A DNA stretch of 64,000 bases from Winogradskyella schleiferi (GTDB taxonomy: Bacteria; Bacteroidota; Bacteroidia; Flavobacteriales; Flavobacteriaceae). A model generated the notes under the pieces. It was not told where the DNA came from. It did no database searches and saw only the letters and a list, made by a program, of their open reading frames with translations. This document shows positions 42,299 through 52,400 of this stretch, in pieces; position 1 is the stretch's first letter, and each line of letters opens with the position of its first letter. The DNA is taken from assembly GCF_013394655.1 (NCBI RefSeq), contig NZ_CP053351.1, positions 3,130,501 to 3,194,500 on the forward strand, read 5' to 3'. The position numbers were made by a program, and so were the translations under genes.

Positions 42299-44800
42299 TT
42301 ATTGTTTGTTTATTTCTGGCTTTAATCTAATGATTGATTTGTCTGTAACTAAATCACAAATGATTCTTGATTCTTGATTTACTTTCAAGATAAATTTTAA
42401 TGGGTTCGAGTTTATATGCTGTTGCCAATCAAATCGAACTTTTTCGTCAGTGACGTCAGAGTATAAGATAATTGAATATGTGCCAGCATCAATCATACTC
42501 TCATACTCCAAAGTAGGCAGCACTTCACCTTTTTCAAATATTAGGGTATGGTTATCGTTTTTGTATATATAGATACCTCCATTAAGAACTGATTCAATAA
42601 TTTGTTTTCCAAATGCATTGGAAACAAAAGATTGGATTGCATTTCCGAACCCTACTTGTTCTTGGCTATTATTAGGCATAACTATTTTGTCTACCTCAAA
42701 ATAATCAGCACATAGTGATCTCAAGTAAGGGTTTTTTGCTCCACCTCCAGATATAATGACATAGTTAAAATCATCTCTTGATAAATTAGCCTCGTTTACT
42801 GTTTTATCGATACTACTTTTAAATCCCTTAAAATTTTCGTTTCCATTAAAATAATTAGTCATTACATCATTAAACTCTGAATAACTAATATCAATCGAAT
42901 TGTAATTACCGTAATCACGAGTATTACATTGCTTATTTATTTCTGATTTAGATAATTCAGGTAAAGCATAATGTACTTGAGCGTCCGTCCTAACCGATTT
43001 ACAAAATTCAAGTTTTAAATCTTCACAATTTTTTGAAATAAAATCATCATTAATAACTAGACTATTGTCCTTCTCAAATAGCCTGTTAGCGATTAGTCTA
43101 TTAATAAGATTACCACCCATATTACTATTTCTGTAGATAGCTAAATTTTCCGCAATGACGTTGTCAGAGTCTTTAACTAATCGAATGGCGCAACAATCAA
43201 CCGTTCCTGCACCAACATCAATTACCAAAATATTTAGGTCATCCTCTAAATCTAACGCAAGATTTTCTTGATGGATGGTTCCTAAAAGAGAAGAAACAGG
43301 CTCTTCTATAAAAGCAAATGTTCCTTCTTCATAGCCTGCCTGTATAATATAGCTTTCAAGAAGTTCTTTTTCTTTTAATCCATAATTAGCTGGAGTGCTA
43401 AAAGAATAACGCTTTTCAAAAGGTAATTGTTTATCGTTTATAATTTTATCAATCTCAGCTTTCAATCTCTTTAAAAAGACAATTAGAGCATCAGCGGCAT
43501 TTTTAATGGGAAACTCAGCGTGATCATAGAGTTTTGAAGTTGGGTAAGCATAACTTTTCAATTCTATTAGATTCTCTTTGAAGCCATACCAGCCATCAGT
43601 GCCTAAAGTCAAATCGGCTCTTCTCTCATTAGCATATTTACCTAATAAAAATCGGTTGTTTATTATTCCAATGATCGAAGGAACTATGGTACTACTAAAG
43701 GCAATTCCTAAATGATCTTTTTGTTCAATTTCAAGCAATTCCACTTTTAGCTTGTCATCTTGAACATAAGCTATGGAGCATACAGAACTAGATGTTCCGA
43801 AGTCTATTCCAATAAATGAACGATCTGTTAGATTTTGTATTGAGTCTTTTAAATTGTCTAAAGGACGGTATATAGCATTAATTCCTATTTTATTGACTTC
43901 TTGCTTCTCTTTTGGCAAATTCTTGTTCAAAAGCGAAAAGTCATATTTAAGATGTTTGCGAGGCCACAAACCATCTGTTTTATTTAATAAATTCTCTCTT
44001 ATAATTTGAGAAGGAATATAATTAATTGAAGTAACTGCAGAAGCACTTCTGTTTCCAGAGGTAGTGTTTTTGTTAATGTCCGGAAATTTGGCTTCAACCG
44101 CCTTTTCTAACTGCGCTATTTGCGATCTCACACTAGTTGTTAAGTCAACCAATAGTAGCGACGAAGCGTTTGGGATAAAATTAAAAATATCAAGAATATT
44201 ATTTTCTAAAACTTGATATTCATTTTGAGCGATTTCATTTATGCAATTTTGAATTACAACTAAATCCGCGCTATCAAACAGCGTTCTATTTGCGCTTACA
44301 ACATTTGAATCAACGAGATCAAATTGATGACTATTCCAGTGCAATGAGACATCGTTAAACCTATTTAATTCTGGTAACAAAAATCCAGTTAAAGCAGAAT
44401 GGCTATAATTCCAAGTACCGGCATTAATATCTAGAATATCAATGTTGATGTTTTTAATATTAGGGCAATATTCAAGAATATATTTTACGGTTCCGTAGGC
44501 TTCAGACCCTGGACCTCCACCAATAAAAACAGCAGAAAAATCTGCTTTAGATTTCATTAACTGCAAATCTTGCTCTAAAAGTATCTTATAAATTAATTGA
44601 TAATAATGAGGCAAATAGGTGATTAAATAAGCACTTTGAATATTCTGTTTTGCATAATCTACGTAAACAGGTGGCGGTTTTCTATAGGAAGCTCGTAACT
44701 GTCTAACGTCTGGCTTTAAAGATTGTAAGTAATCCTTAATTTCTAGTTGCTCATCATTTAATTCATCTATGGCTTCCACAATTTTATTGTAAACACTCAT
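42299..44800 (-). CDS. Methyltransferase-like domain fused to an Hsp70-type ATPase
   Basis: An 833-residue fusion. Residues 85-225 look like a class I SAM-dependent methyltransferase: motif I VFIGGGPGSEAYG at 91-103, the acidic strand INIDILDIN at 118-126 and further strands such as ADLVVIQNCINEIA. From residue 329 an Hsp70/actin-fold ATPase starts: phosphate-1 IGIDFGTSSSV (330-340), phosphate-2 NILVIDVGAGTVDCC, and adenosine motif VIISGGGAKNP. The substrate-binding domain is replaced by a short C-terminal beta part. Joining these two domains is unusual; it may be a switch protein coupling ATP state to modification. It shares one base with the AlkB gene (TAATG). Confidence 0.75.
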   Translation of the reverse strand: MSVYNKIVEAIDELNDEQLEIKDYLQSLKPDVRQLRASYRKPPPVYVDYAKQNIQSAYLITYLPHYYQLIYKILLEQDLQLMKSKADFSAVFIGGGPGSEAYGTVKYILEYCPNIKNINIDILDINAGTWNYSHSALTGFLLPELNRFNDVSLHWNSHQFDLVDSNVVSANRTLFDSADLVVIQNCINEIAQNEYQVLENNILDIFNFIPNASSLLLVDLTTSVRSQIAQLEKAVEAKFPDINKNTTSGNRSASAVTSINYIPSQIIRENLLNKTDGLWPRKHLKYDFSLLNKNLPKEKQEVNKIGINAIYRPLDNLKDSIQNLTDRSFIGIDFGTSSSVCSIAYVQDDKLKVELLEIEQKDHLGIAFSSTIVPSIIGIINNRFLLGKYANERRADLTLGTDGWYGFKENLIELKSYAYPTSKLYDHAEFPIKNAADALIVFLKRLKAEIDKIINDKQLPFEKRYSFSTPANYGLKEKELLESYIIQAGYEEGTFAFIEEPVSSLLGTIHQENLALDLEDDLNILVIDVGAGTVDCCAIRLVKDSDNVIAENLAIYRNSNMGGNLINRLIANRLFEKDNSLVINDDFISKNCEDLKLEFCKSVRTDAQVHYALPELSKSEINKQCNTRDYGNYNSIDISYSEFNDVMTNYFNGNENFKGFKSSIDKTVNEANLSRDDFNYVIISGGGAKNPYLRSLCADYFEVDKIVMPNNSQEQVGFGNAIQSFVSNAFGKQIIESVLNGGIYIYKNDNHTLIFEKGEVLPTLEYESMIDAGTYSIILYSDVTDEKVRFDWQQHINSNPLKFILKVNQESRIICDLVTDKSIIRLKPEINKQ

Positions 44801-45420
44801 TAGCTTACAATAGTTCTAAACGTTAGATTTATCCTTGAATCAGTTATTCTTTTCTGAACAGGAACTTGATGCAGCCAATTGTGCTGTAAAGCACCCTTCA
44901 TAATGACTAAAGAACCTGGAAGCAACTCTAATTGAAGTTTCTGATTAGGATCTGATTTGTGTTTTAAGTCAAAACGTCTAGTAGCACCTAGGCTTACTGA
45001 TGCAATCAATGGGTTTATACCTAGGCCTTTTTCGTCATCTGCGTGCCAGCTTACTTTATCACTGCCGTCTCTGTATAAGTTAAGCAGTACACTATTAAAA
45101 TCTGACTCGGGCAAAAAACTTTCTATAACCCTTTTAATACCCAGCAATTCTTTAGTCCAAGGTTCTGGATTACATAAAATTCCTGAGTATTTATAGTTAA
45201 AACCTTCATAACCGTACCAAGCTGTTTTGCGCGGCACAGGATAGGTTTTACCATACATTTTTATCTCTTCTTGTCGCCAGTTAATAGTCTCCACAAATTT
45301 TTTGAAATAGCTATTAGCTTTGTCAAGAGGTATAAAATTTTCCATATACCAAATCTCGCCATCCAATAAATCTATTTTCTTGAACTCTCGTTCTTTTGGC
45401 GTCTGATTAAATAAATCCAT
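44800..45420 (-). CDS. AlkB-like 2-oxoglutarate/Fe(II) dioxygenase
   Basis: A 206-residue protein with the full AlkB signature: iron ligands H126-x-D128 (WHADDEK) and H184 (NWLHQVP), and the 2-oxoglutarate arginines in DSRINLTFR (R196, R202). The layout is close to AlkB-type demethylases that repair 1-methyladenine and 3-methylcytosine. Being first in a putative defence operon next to a methyltransferase-like fusion, it might undo or sense DNA/RNA methylation made by that protein or by phage. The housekeeping repair role is equally possible. Confidence 0.85.
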   Translation of the reverse strand: MDLFNQTPKEREFKKIDLLDGEIWYMENFIPLDKANSYFKKFVETINWRQEEIKMYGKTYPVPRKTAWYGYEGFNYKYSGILCNPEPWTKELLGIKRVIESFLPESDFNSVLLNLYRDGSDKVSWHADDEKGLGINPLIASVSLGATRRFDLKHKSDPNQKLQLELLPGSLVIMKGALQHNWLHQVPVQKRITDSRINLTFRTIVS

Positions 45421-45540
45421 AAAGCAATACTAGGTTAATTGGTATATCTAAAATTTAAGAGAACAAAGTAATAAATATTCCACACATATTCCTTAAATTG
45501 TCCAATATTTGTCAAGTCTTTTAATGAAAACTTTACTAAG
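45421..45540. promoter_or_regulatory. Divergent gap between AlkB operon and XRE/type III R-M operon
   Basis: The only gap of this part, 120 bp, holds the starts of both operons. On the + strand an AATATTTG hexamer-like element lies about 25 bp before the ATG, one base off the Bacteroidota -7 TAnnTTTG pattern. No clear inverted repeat for the XRE regulator is visible, though the regulator would be expected to bind here. Confidence 0.4.
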
Positions 45541-45819
45541 ATGATAGGTGAACACATACGAACACTGAGAGAAGCTAATGATATCCTATTGCGGCAGCTG
45601 GCTGCAAAGTTAGAGATGGATCAAGCAATGTTGAGCAAGATGGAACGTGGCGAGCGTTCCTTTAGAAGAGAAGATATAGATGCACTTGCAAAAATCTTTA
45701 AACAGCCTAAGAAAGAACTCCTTACGCTATGGCTAGCAGACAAGATTTTAAAAACTACAGAAAACCAACGCTACAAAAAAGAAGCATTACAACTGGCTAT
45801 TGACCAGTTTGATAATTAA
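45541..45819 (+). CDS. XRE-family HTH regulator
   Basis: A 92-residue protein with a Cro/C1 helix-turn-helix: IRTLREANDILLRQLAAKLE, then MDQAMLSKMERGERSFRRED and IDALAKIFKQPKKELL. It is the first + strand gene, 9 bp before Mod, and is likely the controller (C-protein-like) of the restriction-modification operon, perhaps also of the divergent AlkB operon. Confidence 0.88.
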   Translation: MIGEHIRTLREANDILLRQLAAKLEMDQAMLSKMERGERSFRREDIDALAKIFKQPKKELLTLWLADKILKTTENQRYKKEALQLAIDQFDN

Positions 45820-45828
45820 GATACAGGT

Positions 45829-47682
45829 ATGAGTGAAAAACTAGATATGACAAGCCCAGACCTTGTTAACGCCAATTTTGAAAAACTAGCAGAACTATTC
45901 CCTAACTGTGTGACCGAAAGTGCTACAGGAAAAGCCATAGACTTTGACCTTTTAAAACAAGAGTTAAGTCACGACATCATAGAAGGTAACAAAGAACGCT
46001 ACCGCCTAGAATGGCCAGGTAAACGTGAAGCCATTGTAACCGCAAACTTACCTACTACAAAAACCCTAAGACCTATACGTGAGGACTCTGTAGACTTTGA
46101 CAATACAGAAAACCTGTATATAGAAGGTGATAATCTGGAAGTATTAAAGCTGCTGCAAGAAAGCTACTTGGGTAAGATTAAAATGATTTACATAGATCCA
46201 CCATATAACACAGGTAAGGACTTTGTCTATAAAGATAATTTTACGGGCGATAAAACCGAGCACGAAGAAGAAAGTGGGCAACGTGATGAGTATGGAAGAC
46301 GTCTTGTACCCAATCCAGAAAGCTCAGGACGATACCATAGTGACTGGCTCACAATGATGTACCCAAGATTAAAGCTTGCGCGAAATTTACTAACCGATGA
46401 TGGCGTGATTTTCATTTCCATTGATGATAATGAGGTTGATAACCTTAGAAAACTTTGTGATGAAACTTTCGGAAATGTGAACTTCATAGGGCAATTAATT
46501 TGGAAAAGTCGTCAAAACAAGGATAATAGAAATATTAATGGTCTTTCTTCAGATCACGAATATATCCTTGTCTATTCTAGAAGTAGTGATGTTAGAGTTT
46601 TCAAGGGAACAGAAAGAAAAACAGAACAATATAAGAATCCTGATAAAGATCCTAGAGGAAAATGGGTTAGCGGAAATATGGTTGGACTATTACCTGAAGC
46701 TCAACGTCCGAATTGTCATTATGAATTATTGAATCCTGAGACAGGGATTATTTATGATAAGCCTAAAATGGGTTGGCGATATGATCAGAAAACAATGTCT
46801 AGGCTAATAGAAGAAAAAAGAATTTTATGGCCTGAAAATGTTGATGGTAGACCTAGACGTAAAGTTTTTCTAGCCGATGTTAGTAAAGAATTACCAAATT
46901 TCACATCGATGATTGGCGAAGGAATTTATACACGAAATGGCACTCAGGATATTGATGAGCTTTTTGGTGACAAATATTTTGATTTTCCAAAGCCTAAAGA
47001 TTTGATTGAAATTTTAATATCTCAAACCACCGAAAATTCAGAAAATCATATTGTACTAGATTTTTTTGCAGGATCTTCTACGTCGGCACATTCTGTAGTT
47101 TCAATCAATTCAAATGATAACGGTAATCGTAAGTTTATTCAAGTCCAATTACCTGAGGCAATAGATACAAAGGGTAAAGCATACTCGGAAGGATATCGTA
47201 GTATTTGTGATATTGGGAAAGAGCGCATCCGCAGAGCAGCCAAACAGATTAAAGAAAAAACCAAAGCAAATATAGATTACGGCTTTAGAGTCTACAGACT
47301 TGATGAGAGTAATATGCAAGATGTGTATTATAAACCACAGGAGTATGACCAAGGGCAGCTGGATGCGTTCTCAGATAATGTAAAACCAGACCGCAGCTCA
47401 GACGACTTACTGGTACAAATACTACTAGATTGGGGCTTGCCTTTATCCTTACCTATTGAGCAAGTGACCATTGAAGGCAAGCACGTATTTAAAGTAGCGA
47501 GCAACTCACTCTATGCGTGTTTTGATACTGGTATAGATGAAGCTTTCGCGAAAGCGGTAGCCCAAGAAAAACCATTGCGCATTGTATTTAAAGACAGTGG
47601 CTTTAAAAATGATACCGCCAAAGAAAATGTAAAACAACTACTCAAACAATTGAGTCCAGATACCGAAATGAAAGTATTATAA
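45829..47682 (+). CDS. mod: Type III restriction-modification methyltransferase (Mod)
   Basis: A 617-residue beta-class N6-adenine methyltransferase: catalytic DPPY at 123-126 (YIDPPYNTGKDFVY) precedes the SAM motif DFFAGSST at 411-418, the beta order used by type III Mod. The middle (about residues 210-400) is the target-recognition region and looks more AT-rich than the flanks, consistent with cassette exchange. The C-terminus has a palindromic repeat at 47542-47555 (EAFAKAV). It protects host DNA at the sites that Res would cut. Confidence 0.9.
   Translation: MSEKLDMTSPDLVNANFEKLAELFPNCVTESATGKAIDFDLLKQELSHDIIEGNKERYRLEWPGKREAIVTANLPTTKTLRPIREDSVDFDNTENLYIEGDNLEVLKLLQESYLGKIKMIYIDPPYNTGKDFVYKDNFTGDKTEHEEESGQRDEYGRRLVPNPESSGRYHSDWLTMMYPRLKLARNLLTDDGVIFISIDDNEVDNLRKLCDETFGNVNFIGQLIWKSRQNKDNRNINGLSSDHEYILVYSRSSDVRVFKGTERKTEQYKNPDKDPRGKWVSGNMVGLLPEAQRPNCHYELLNPETGIIYDKPKMGWRYDQKTMSRLIEEKRILWPENVDGRPRRKVFLADVSKELPNFTSMIGEGIYTRNGTQDIDELFGDKYFDFPKPKDLIEILISQTTENSENHIVLDFFAGSSTSAHSVVSINSNDNGNRKFIQVQLPEAIDTKGKAYSEGYRSICDIGKERIRRAAKQIKEKTKANIDYGFRVYRLDESNMQDVYYKPQEYDQGQLDAFSDNVKPDRSSDDLLVQILLDWGLPLSLPIEQVTIEGKHVFKVASNSLYACFDTGIDEAFAKAVAQEKPLRIVFKDSGFKNDTAKENVKQLLKQLSPDTEMKVL
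47542..47555. repeat. GCTTTCGCGAAAGC palindrome, copy 10
   Basis: Perfect copy in mod, coding EAFAKAV. Confidence 0.95.
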
Positions 47683-49449
47683 ATGGCGTTACCTATAAAC
47701 ATAAACGACTTAGTACACGGGCAAACCGTAGAATGGGAACGCCTAGAGTTTAAACAAGGCTGGAATCCAGAAGAGATTGTACATACTATTTGCGCATTTG
47801 CAAATGATATTAATAATTGGGGTGGCGGTTACATTATAGTCGGTATTACAGAAAATGCAGGACAGCCTGTGTTGCCACCTGCAGGTTTACAGCAAAATCA
47901 GTTAGACCAGATACAAGGTGAGATTGTGAGGTTAGCCCATCAGCTACAACCCAATTATTTCCCTATAAGTCAACCGTATGTTATAGACGGGCAGCACATT
48001 TTAGTATTATGGTGTCCTGCGGGAGATAACAGACCTTACACGGCACCATCTACTCAAGGTGGTAAGGCGCAACGCCATAGGTATGTACGCTCAGGTTCGC
48101 GCAGTATTGTCGCAAGAGGTGTACTAGATGTACAACTTACAGAGCTTGCGGCGCGTATTCCTTTTGATGATCGTATTAATAATCAAGCGAGTATAGATAA
48201 TCTGGATCTTGCAACCATACAAGGGTATTTACAAGAAGTTAAGAGTGACTTATATGCAGAGAGCACAAGTATGTCACTTACAGAAGTCGCGCGTGCAATG
48301 CGCATTGCAAAAGGTCCAGACGAAGCGATACGTCCTGTTAATGTGGGATTGCTTTTCTTCTCTAAAACACCTGAAGCTTTTTTCCCGAGAACCCAAATAG
48401 AAATTGTGGTTCATAAGGATGATACAGGCAAGTCTTTTAAAGAACATATTTTTAATGGACCATTGCACGTACAGTTACGTGACGCGCTATCTTTTATAAA
48501 AAACAACATTTTAAGTGAGCAAATTGTAAAACATAAAGACAAAGCTGAGGCAGATCGTTTTGAGAATTACCCATATACCGCTATTGAAGAAGCGTTATCT
48601 AATGCGGTCTATCATAAAAGCTATGAGATAGGTAGTCCTATCGAGGTACAGATATGGCAAGACAAAATAGAAATATTAAGCTATCCTGCGCCAGTACCAC
48701 CTGTTACTAATAAAGTACTAGAAACTAAAAAACGTATAGTTGCCAGAGATTATAGAAATAGACGCATAGGTGATTTTCTAAAAGAGTTAAGACTTACTGA
48801 AGGTAGAGGAACTGGTTTTCCTTCTATATATAATGCAATGGAAGAAAATGGCAGTCCTGCACCTACGTTTGAAACAGATGATGAAAGTTATGTGCTTGTA
48901 ACACTTCCTGCACGAGTAAATGACCAAGCTCGTGACCAAGAACAAACTCCTACTACTAATGAAGCTACTAACCAAGTTAAAGTTCCTGTTTTCAATACAA
49001 TAGAAGATATTATTGCTTTTAGTAACCAAGTTAGTAACCAAGTTAGTAACCAAGCTAAAGGTGAAGCTACTGTCCAAGTTAATGACCAAGCTAGTGTCGG
49101 AGCTAGTGTCGGAGCTCAAGCTAGTGATAGTGAGGATTCTATTGATTTAAGAAATCTTACAGACGGAGCTCGGGACGGAGCTCGAGACGGAGCTCTTAAA
49201 ATACTTAATGACCAAGTTCATACAGAAGTTGTTGCGATACTTACTGCAGTAAAGCAATGGACTAAAAGAACCGAATTATTTGATAGCATAGGCTTAACGA
49301 ATCGAACAGGGAATCGTAAAAAATATTTAGACCCATTATTTGAGTTTGGATGGATACAAATAGAGTTCCCGGATAATATGACACATCCTAACCAACGCTA
49401 TAAAATAACCGCAGCAGGAAAACGAATTTTAGACCTTATAACAGCATAA
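47683..49449 (+). CDS. AlbA_2-type ATP-binding protein with repeat-rich linker
   Basis: A 588-residue protein that starts right after the Mod stop. Residues 10-140 are the AlbA_2/Schlafen-like domain (EWERLEFKQGWNPEEI, then GGGYIIVGITENAG), and the middle carries the GHKL/HATPase_c_4-like segment (YPYTAIEEALSNAVYHKS, then LTEGRGTGFPSIYNAM). Residues 408-505 are low-complexity repeats of NDQ, SNQV, VGAS and DGAR. The end is a winged-helix-like part. It sits between mod and res, which is not the classical order. Role unknown; it might regulate the R-M genes. Confidence 0.75.
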   Translation: MALPININDLVHGQTVEWERLEFKQGWNPEEIVHTICAFANDINNWGGGYIIVGITENAGQPVLPPAGLQQNQLDQIQGEIVRLAHQLQPNYFPISQPYVIDGQHILVLWCPAGDNRPYTAPSTQGGKAQRHRYVRSGSRSIVARGVLDVQLTELAARIPFDDRINNQASIDNLDLATIQGYLQEVKSDLYAESTSMSLTEVARAMRIAKGPDEAIRPVNVGLLFFSKTPEAFFPRTQIEIVVHKDDTGKSFKEHIFNGPLHVQLRDALSFIKNNILSEQIVKHKDKAEADRFENYPYTAIEEALSNAVYHKSYEIGSPIEVQIWQDKIEILSYPAPVPPVTNKVLETKKRIVARDYRNRRIGDFLKELRLTEGRGTGFPSIYNAMEENGSPAPTFETDDESYVLVTLPARVNDQARDQEQTPTTNEATNQVKVPVFNTIEDIIAFSNQVSNQVSNQAKGEATVQVNDQASVGASVGAQASDSEDSIDLRNLTDGARDGARDGALKILNDQVHTEVVAILTAVKQWTKRTELFDSIGLTNRTGNRKKYLDPLFEFGWIQIEFPDNMTHPNQRYKITAAGKRILDLITA

Positions 49450-52400
49450 TGAAATTACAATTTAAAGAACAACAGTTTCAGGTAAACGCTGTAAAAGCAG
49501 TGGTAGATTGTTTTGAAGGTCAAGCTCTCAAGACAAATACATTTACATTAGAAAAAAGTAAGGAGCTCCTGCGCAAGGCAAAACAAGCCAGTAGTACAGA
49601 AATGACACTGCAGTTAGAGTCAGAACTGGATGAAGCCATAGGCTATCGTAACAGCACTATACAAATTACAGAATCGCAGATGCTTAAAAACATTAATGCG
49701 GTACAGCAACGTAATGAGTTGCTAGAAAGTGAGCAGATAGAACGACCTAAAAAAGTAAAATTAGGGTACAATCTTACTATAGAGATGGAGACAGGTACTG
49801 GGAAAACTTACACCTACATACGCACAATGTATGAGCTTCACGCAAAATATGGCTGGAGTAAGTTTATAGTCATAGTACCTAGTATTGCCATACGAGAAGG
49901 CGTTTACAAATCTTTTGAGGTTACTCAAGAACACTTTCAAGAGAAGTTCGGCCATAAAATAAAGCCATTCATTTACAACTCTAGTCGTCCCCAAGATATA
50001 GAAACCTTTGCGTCAGATAATCGCATAAGCGTTATGATTATTAATACCCAAGCATTTAATGCGCGTGGTAAAGATGCAAGACGTATTTATCAAGAGCTGG
50101 ATGATTTCGGAACCAGAAAGCCTATCGAGATTATAGCGCAAACTAATCCTATACTCATCATAGACGAGCCACAATCTGTAGATGGTGTGCGCACGTTAGA
50201 GAGTATGCAGGATTTTAATCCGCTGTTTACCTTGAGGTATTCTGCGACTCATAAGGTGGAGTATAATAAAGTATATCGCTTAGATGCGCTAGATGCATAC
50301 CAGAAAAAACTGGTAAAGAAAATTCAGGTAAAAGGAATCAACTTAAAAGGCTCTACAGGAACTACTGGATATATCTATGTAGAACAAATCTCATTGAGTA
50401 ATTCTAAACCGCCTGTAGCACTCGTAGAATATGAACAACGCAGTGGTACAGCAGTAAAAAGAGTGCGTAAAAAATTAGAAAAAGGGGCCAACTTATATGA
50501 GCTCTCTGGAGATATGCCACAGTATAAAAACTGTGTCATTCAAGAAGTAGACGGTTATTTTAATAAGATTGTAGTAAATGGAGAAGATATTTATGCTGGA
50601 GACGCTGTAGGCGATCTGGACGAAAAAGATTTTAGACGTATTCAAATAAGAGAAACCATTTACTCGCACTTACAAAAGGAGAAAGCCCTTTTTGGGAGTG
50701 GCATAAAAGTATTGTCACTGTTCTTTATAGATTCTGTAGACAAATACCGTGTCTATGATGATGAAGGCGAGCAGCTTTTAGGAGAATATGCTCAAATCTT
50801 TGAAGAAGAATATAATAATGCGCGTAGTGAGTTTTTAGATCTTTTTAATCAGGAATACAACGATTATTTAAAAGACACCAATCCTAGTGCAGTTCATAAA
50901 GGTTATATGCCAGGAACCTTTGGTGCTTATCTTAAACGAGATAATGCTGAGGATGTACACGATGGCTATTTCTCTATTGATAAAAAGAAAAAGTTTGTAG
51001 ATCCTACGGTAAAACGTGGCAAGGAAGACTCAGATGATATTTCGGCATACGATCTTATAATGAAAGACAAAGAGCGCCTGCTTAGTTTTGAAGAACCTAC
51101 ACGTTTTTTATTCTCGCATTCTGCTTTAAAGGAAGGATGGGATAACCCTAATGTATTTCAAATTTGTGCATTAAAACATAGTGATGCCACAATAAGACGT
51201 CGTCAAGAAGTAGGACGTGGTATGCGTTTATGCGTTAATAAAAATGGAATACGTCAAGATTTTGATACCGTGGGCGAGCAAGTACACGATATCAATAAAT
51301 TAACCGTAATCGCATCAGAGAGTTATGAAGCTTTCGCGAAAGGGTTACAATCAGAAATTGCAGCAACTTTAAAAGGAAGACCACAAAAAGCCGAAGTGGA
51401 ATACTTCCTAGGTAAAGTGGTGAAAAATGAAAAAGGAGATGAACATAGAATAGATGATTTAGAAGCAAAACAACTCAATAAATTTCTTTACAAGAATGAC
51501 ATTCTTGATGACGACGATAAAATCACTAAGGAAGGACGAGAACTTATAGAACAAGGTAAAGTCCCATTGCCTGAAGCGTTAGAAAGCTTTCGCGAAAGCG
51601 TAACACAATTATTAAAAGCAGTCTATACAGGCGAGGCTTTAATGCCCGAAAACGACAGAGAAACTATTGTGGTGCGAACCAATAAGAACTTTAAGAAAAA
51701 AGAATTCCAGGAACTGTGGAACAAAATTAATCTCAAAACTATTTACGAGGTTCAATTTAATAGTGAGAAGCTCATTACAGATAGCACTATTAAAATTAAT
51801 GCAGACTTACATATCGCAGACCGCATTTACCAAGTTAAGACAGGAGAACTAGAAGACGGCTCTATGGCCGATATGAAAGAAGGAACTTTGTTTAAGGAAA
51901 TTAATAGCGAGAATAATCGAATTAAAACAAATATTTATACGGACACAGTTTATGACATTGTGGGTGAAATAGTAAACGCTACAAATCTTACTAGAAAAAC
52001 AGTTGTAGCCATTCTAAAATCTATAAAACAAGAAAAATTTGTGCTGGTTAGAAAGAATCCAGAAGAGTTTATCGCAAAATGTGGGAAGCTCATAAATGAG
52101 GTGAAAGCAAGTATGATTATCAATAATATCGTCTATCATAAAACCGAAGAGCGCCACGATTCTAAAACAGTATTTACTAACGATAAGTACAGTATGCGTC
52201 AGTCAGATCCACTTACTAAGCATATCTACGATTATCTAACTACAGATTCTGGTGTAGAAACACGATTTGCAGCTGCGCTAGAAAATAGCACTGAAGTTAC
52301 TGTGTATGCAAAATTACCCAAGAGCTTTTACATCACAACGCCAGTAGCAAACTACAGTCCAGACTGGGCTATCGTTTTTGATAAGGAAAAAGTACGTGAG

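Noticed and set aside
45421..45540. Clear operator for the XRE regulator
   Set aside because: No inverted repeat of suitable size was found in the gap.
48787..49119. 110-codon - strand frame opposite the AlbA_2 gene
   Set aside because: Produced by the coding tandem repeats of that gene; no start signal or family.
48904..49200. Short spaced repeats suspected to be a CRISPR array
   Set aside because: The units are direct, in frame and code for SNQV/DGAR repeats with no unique spacers.
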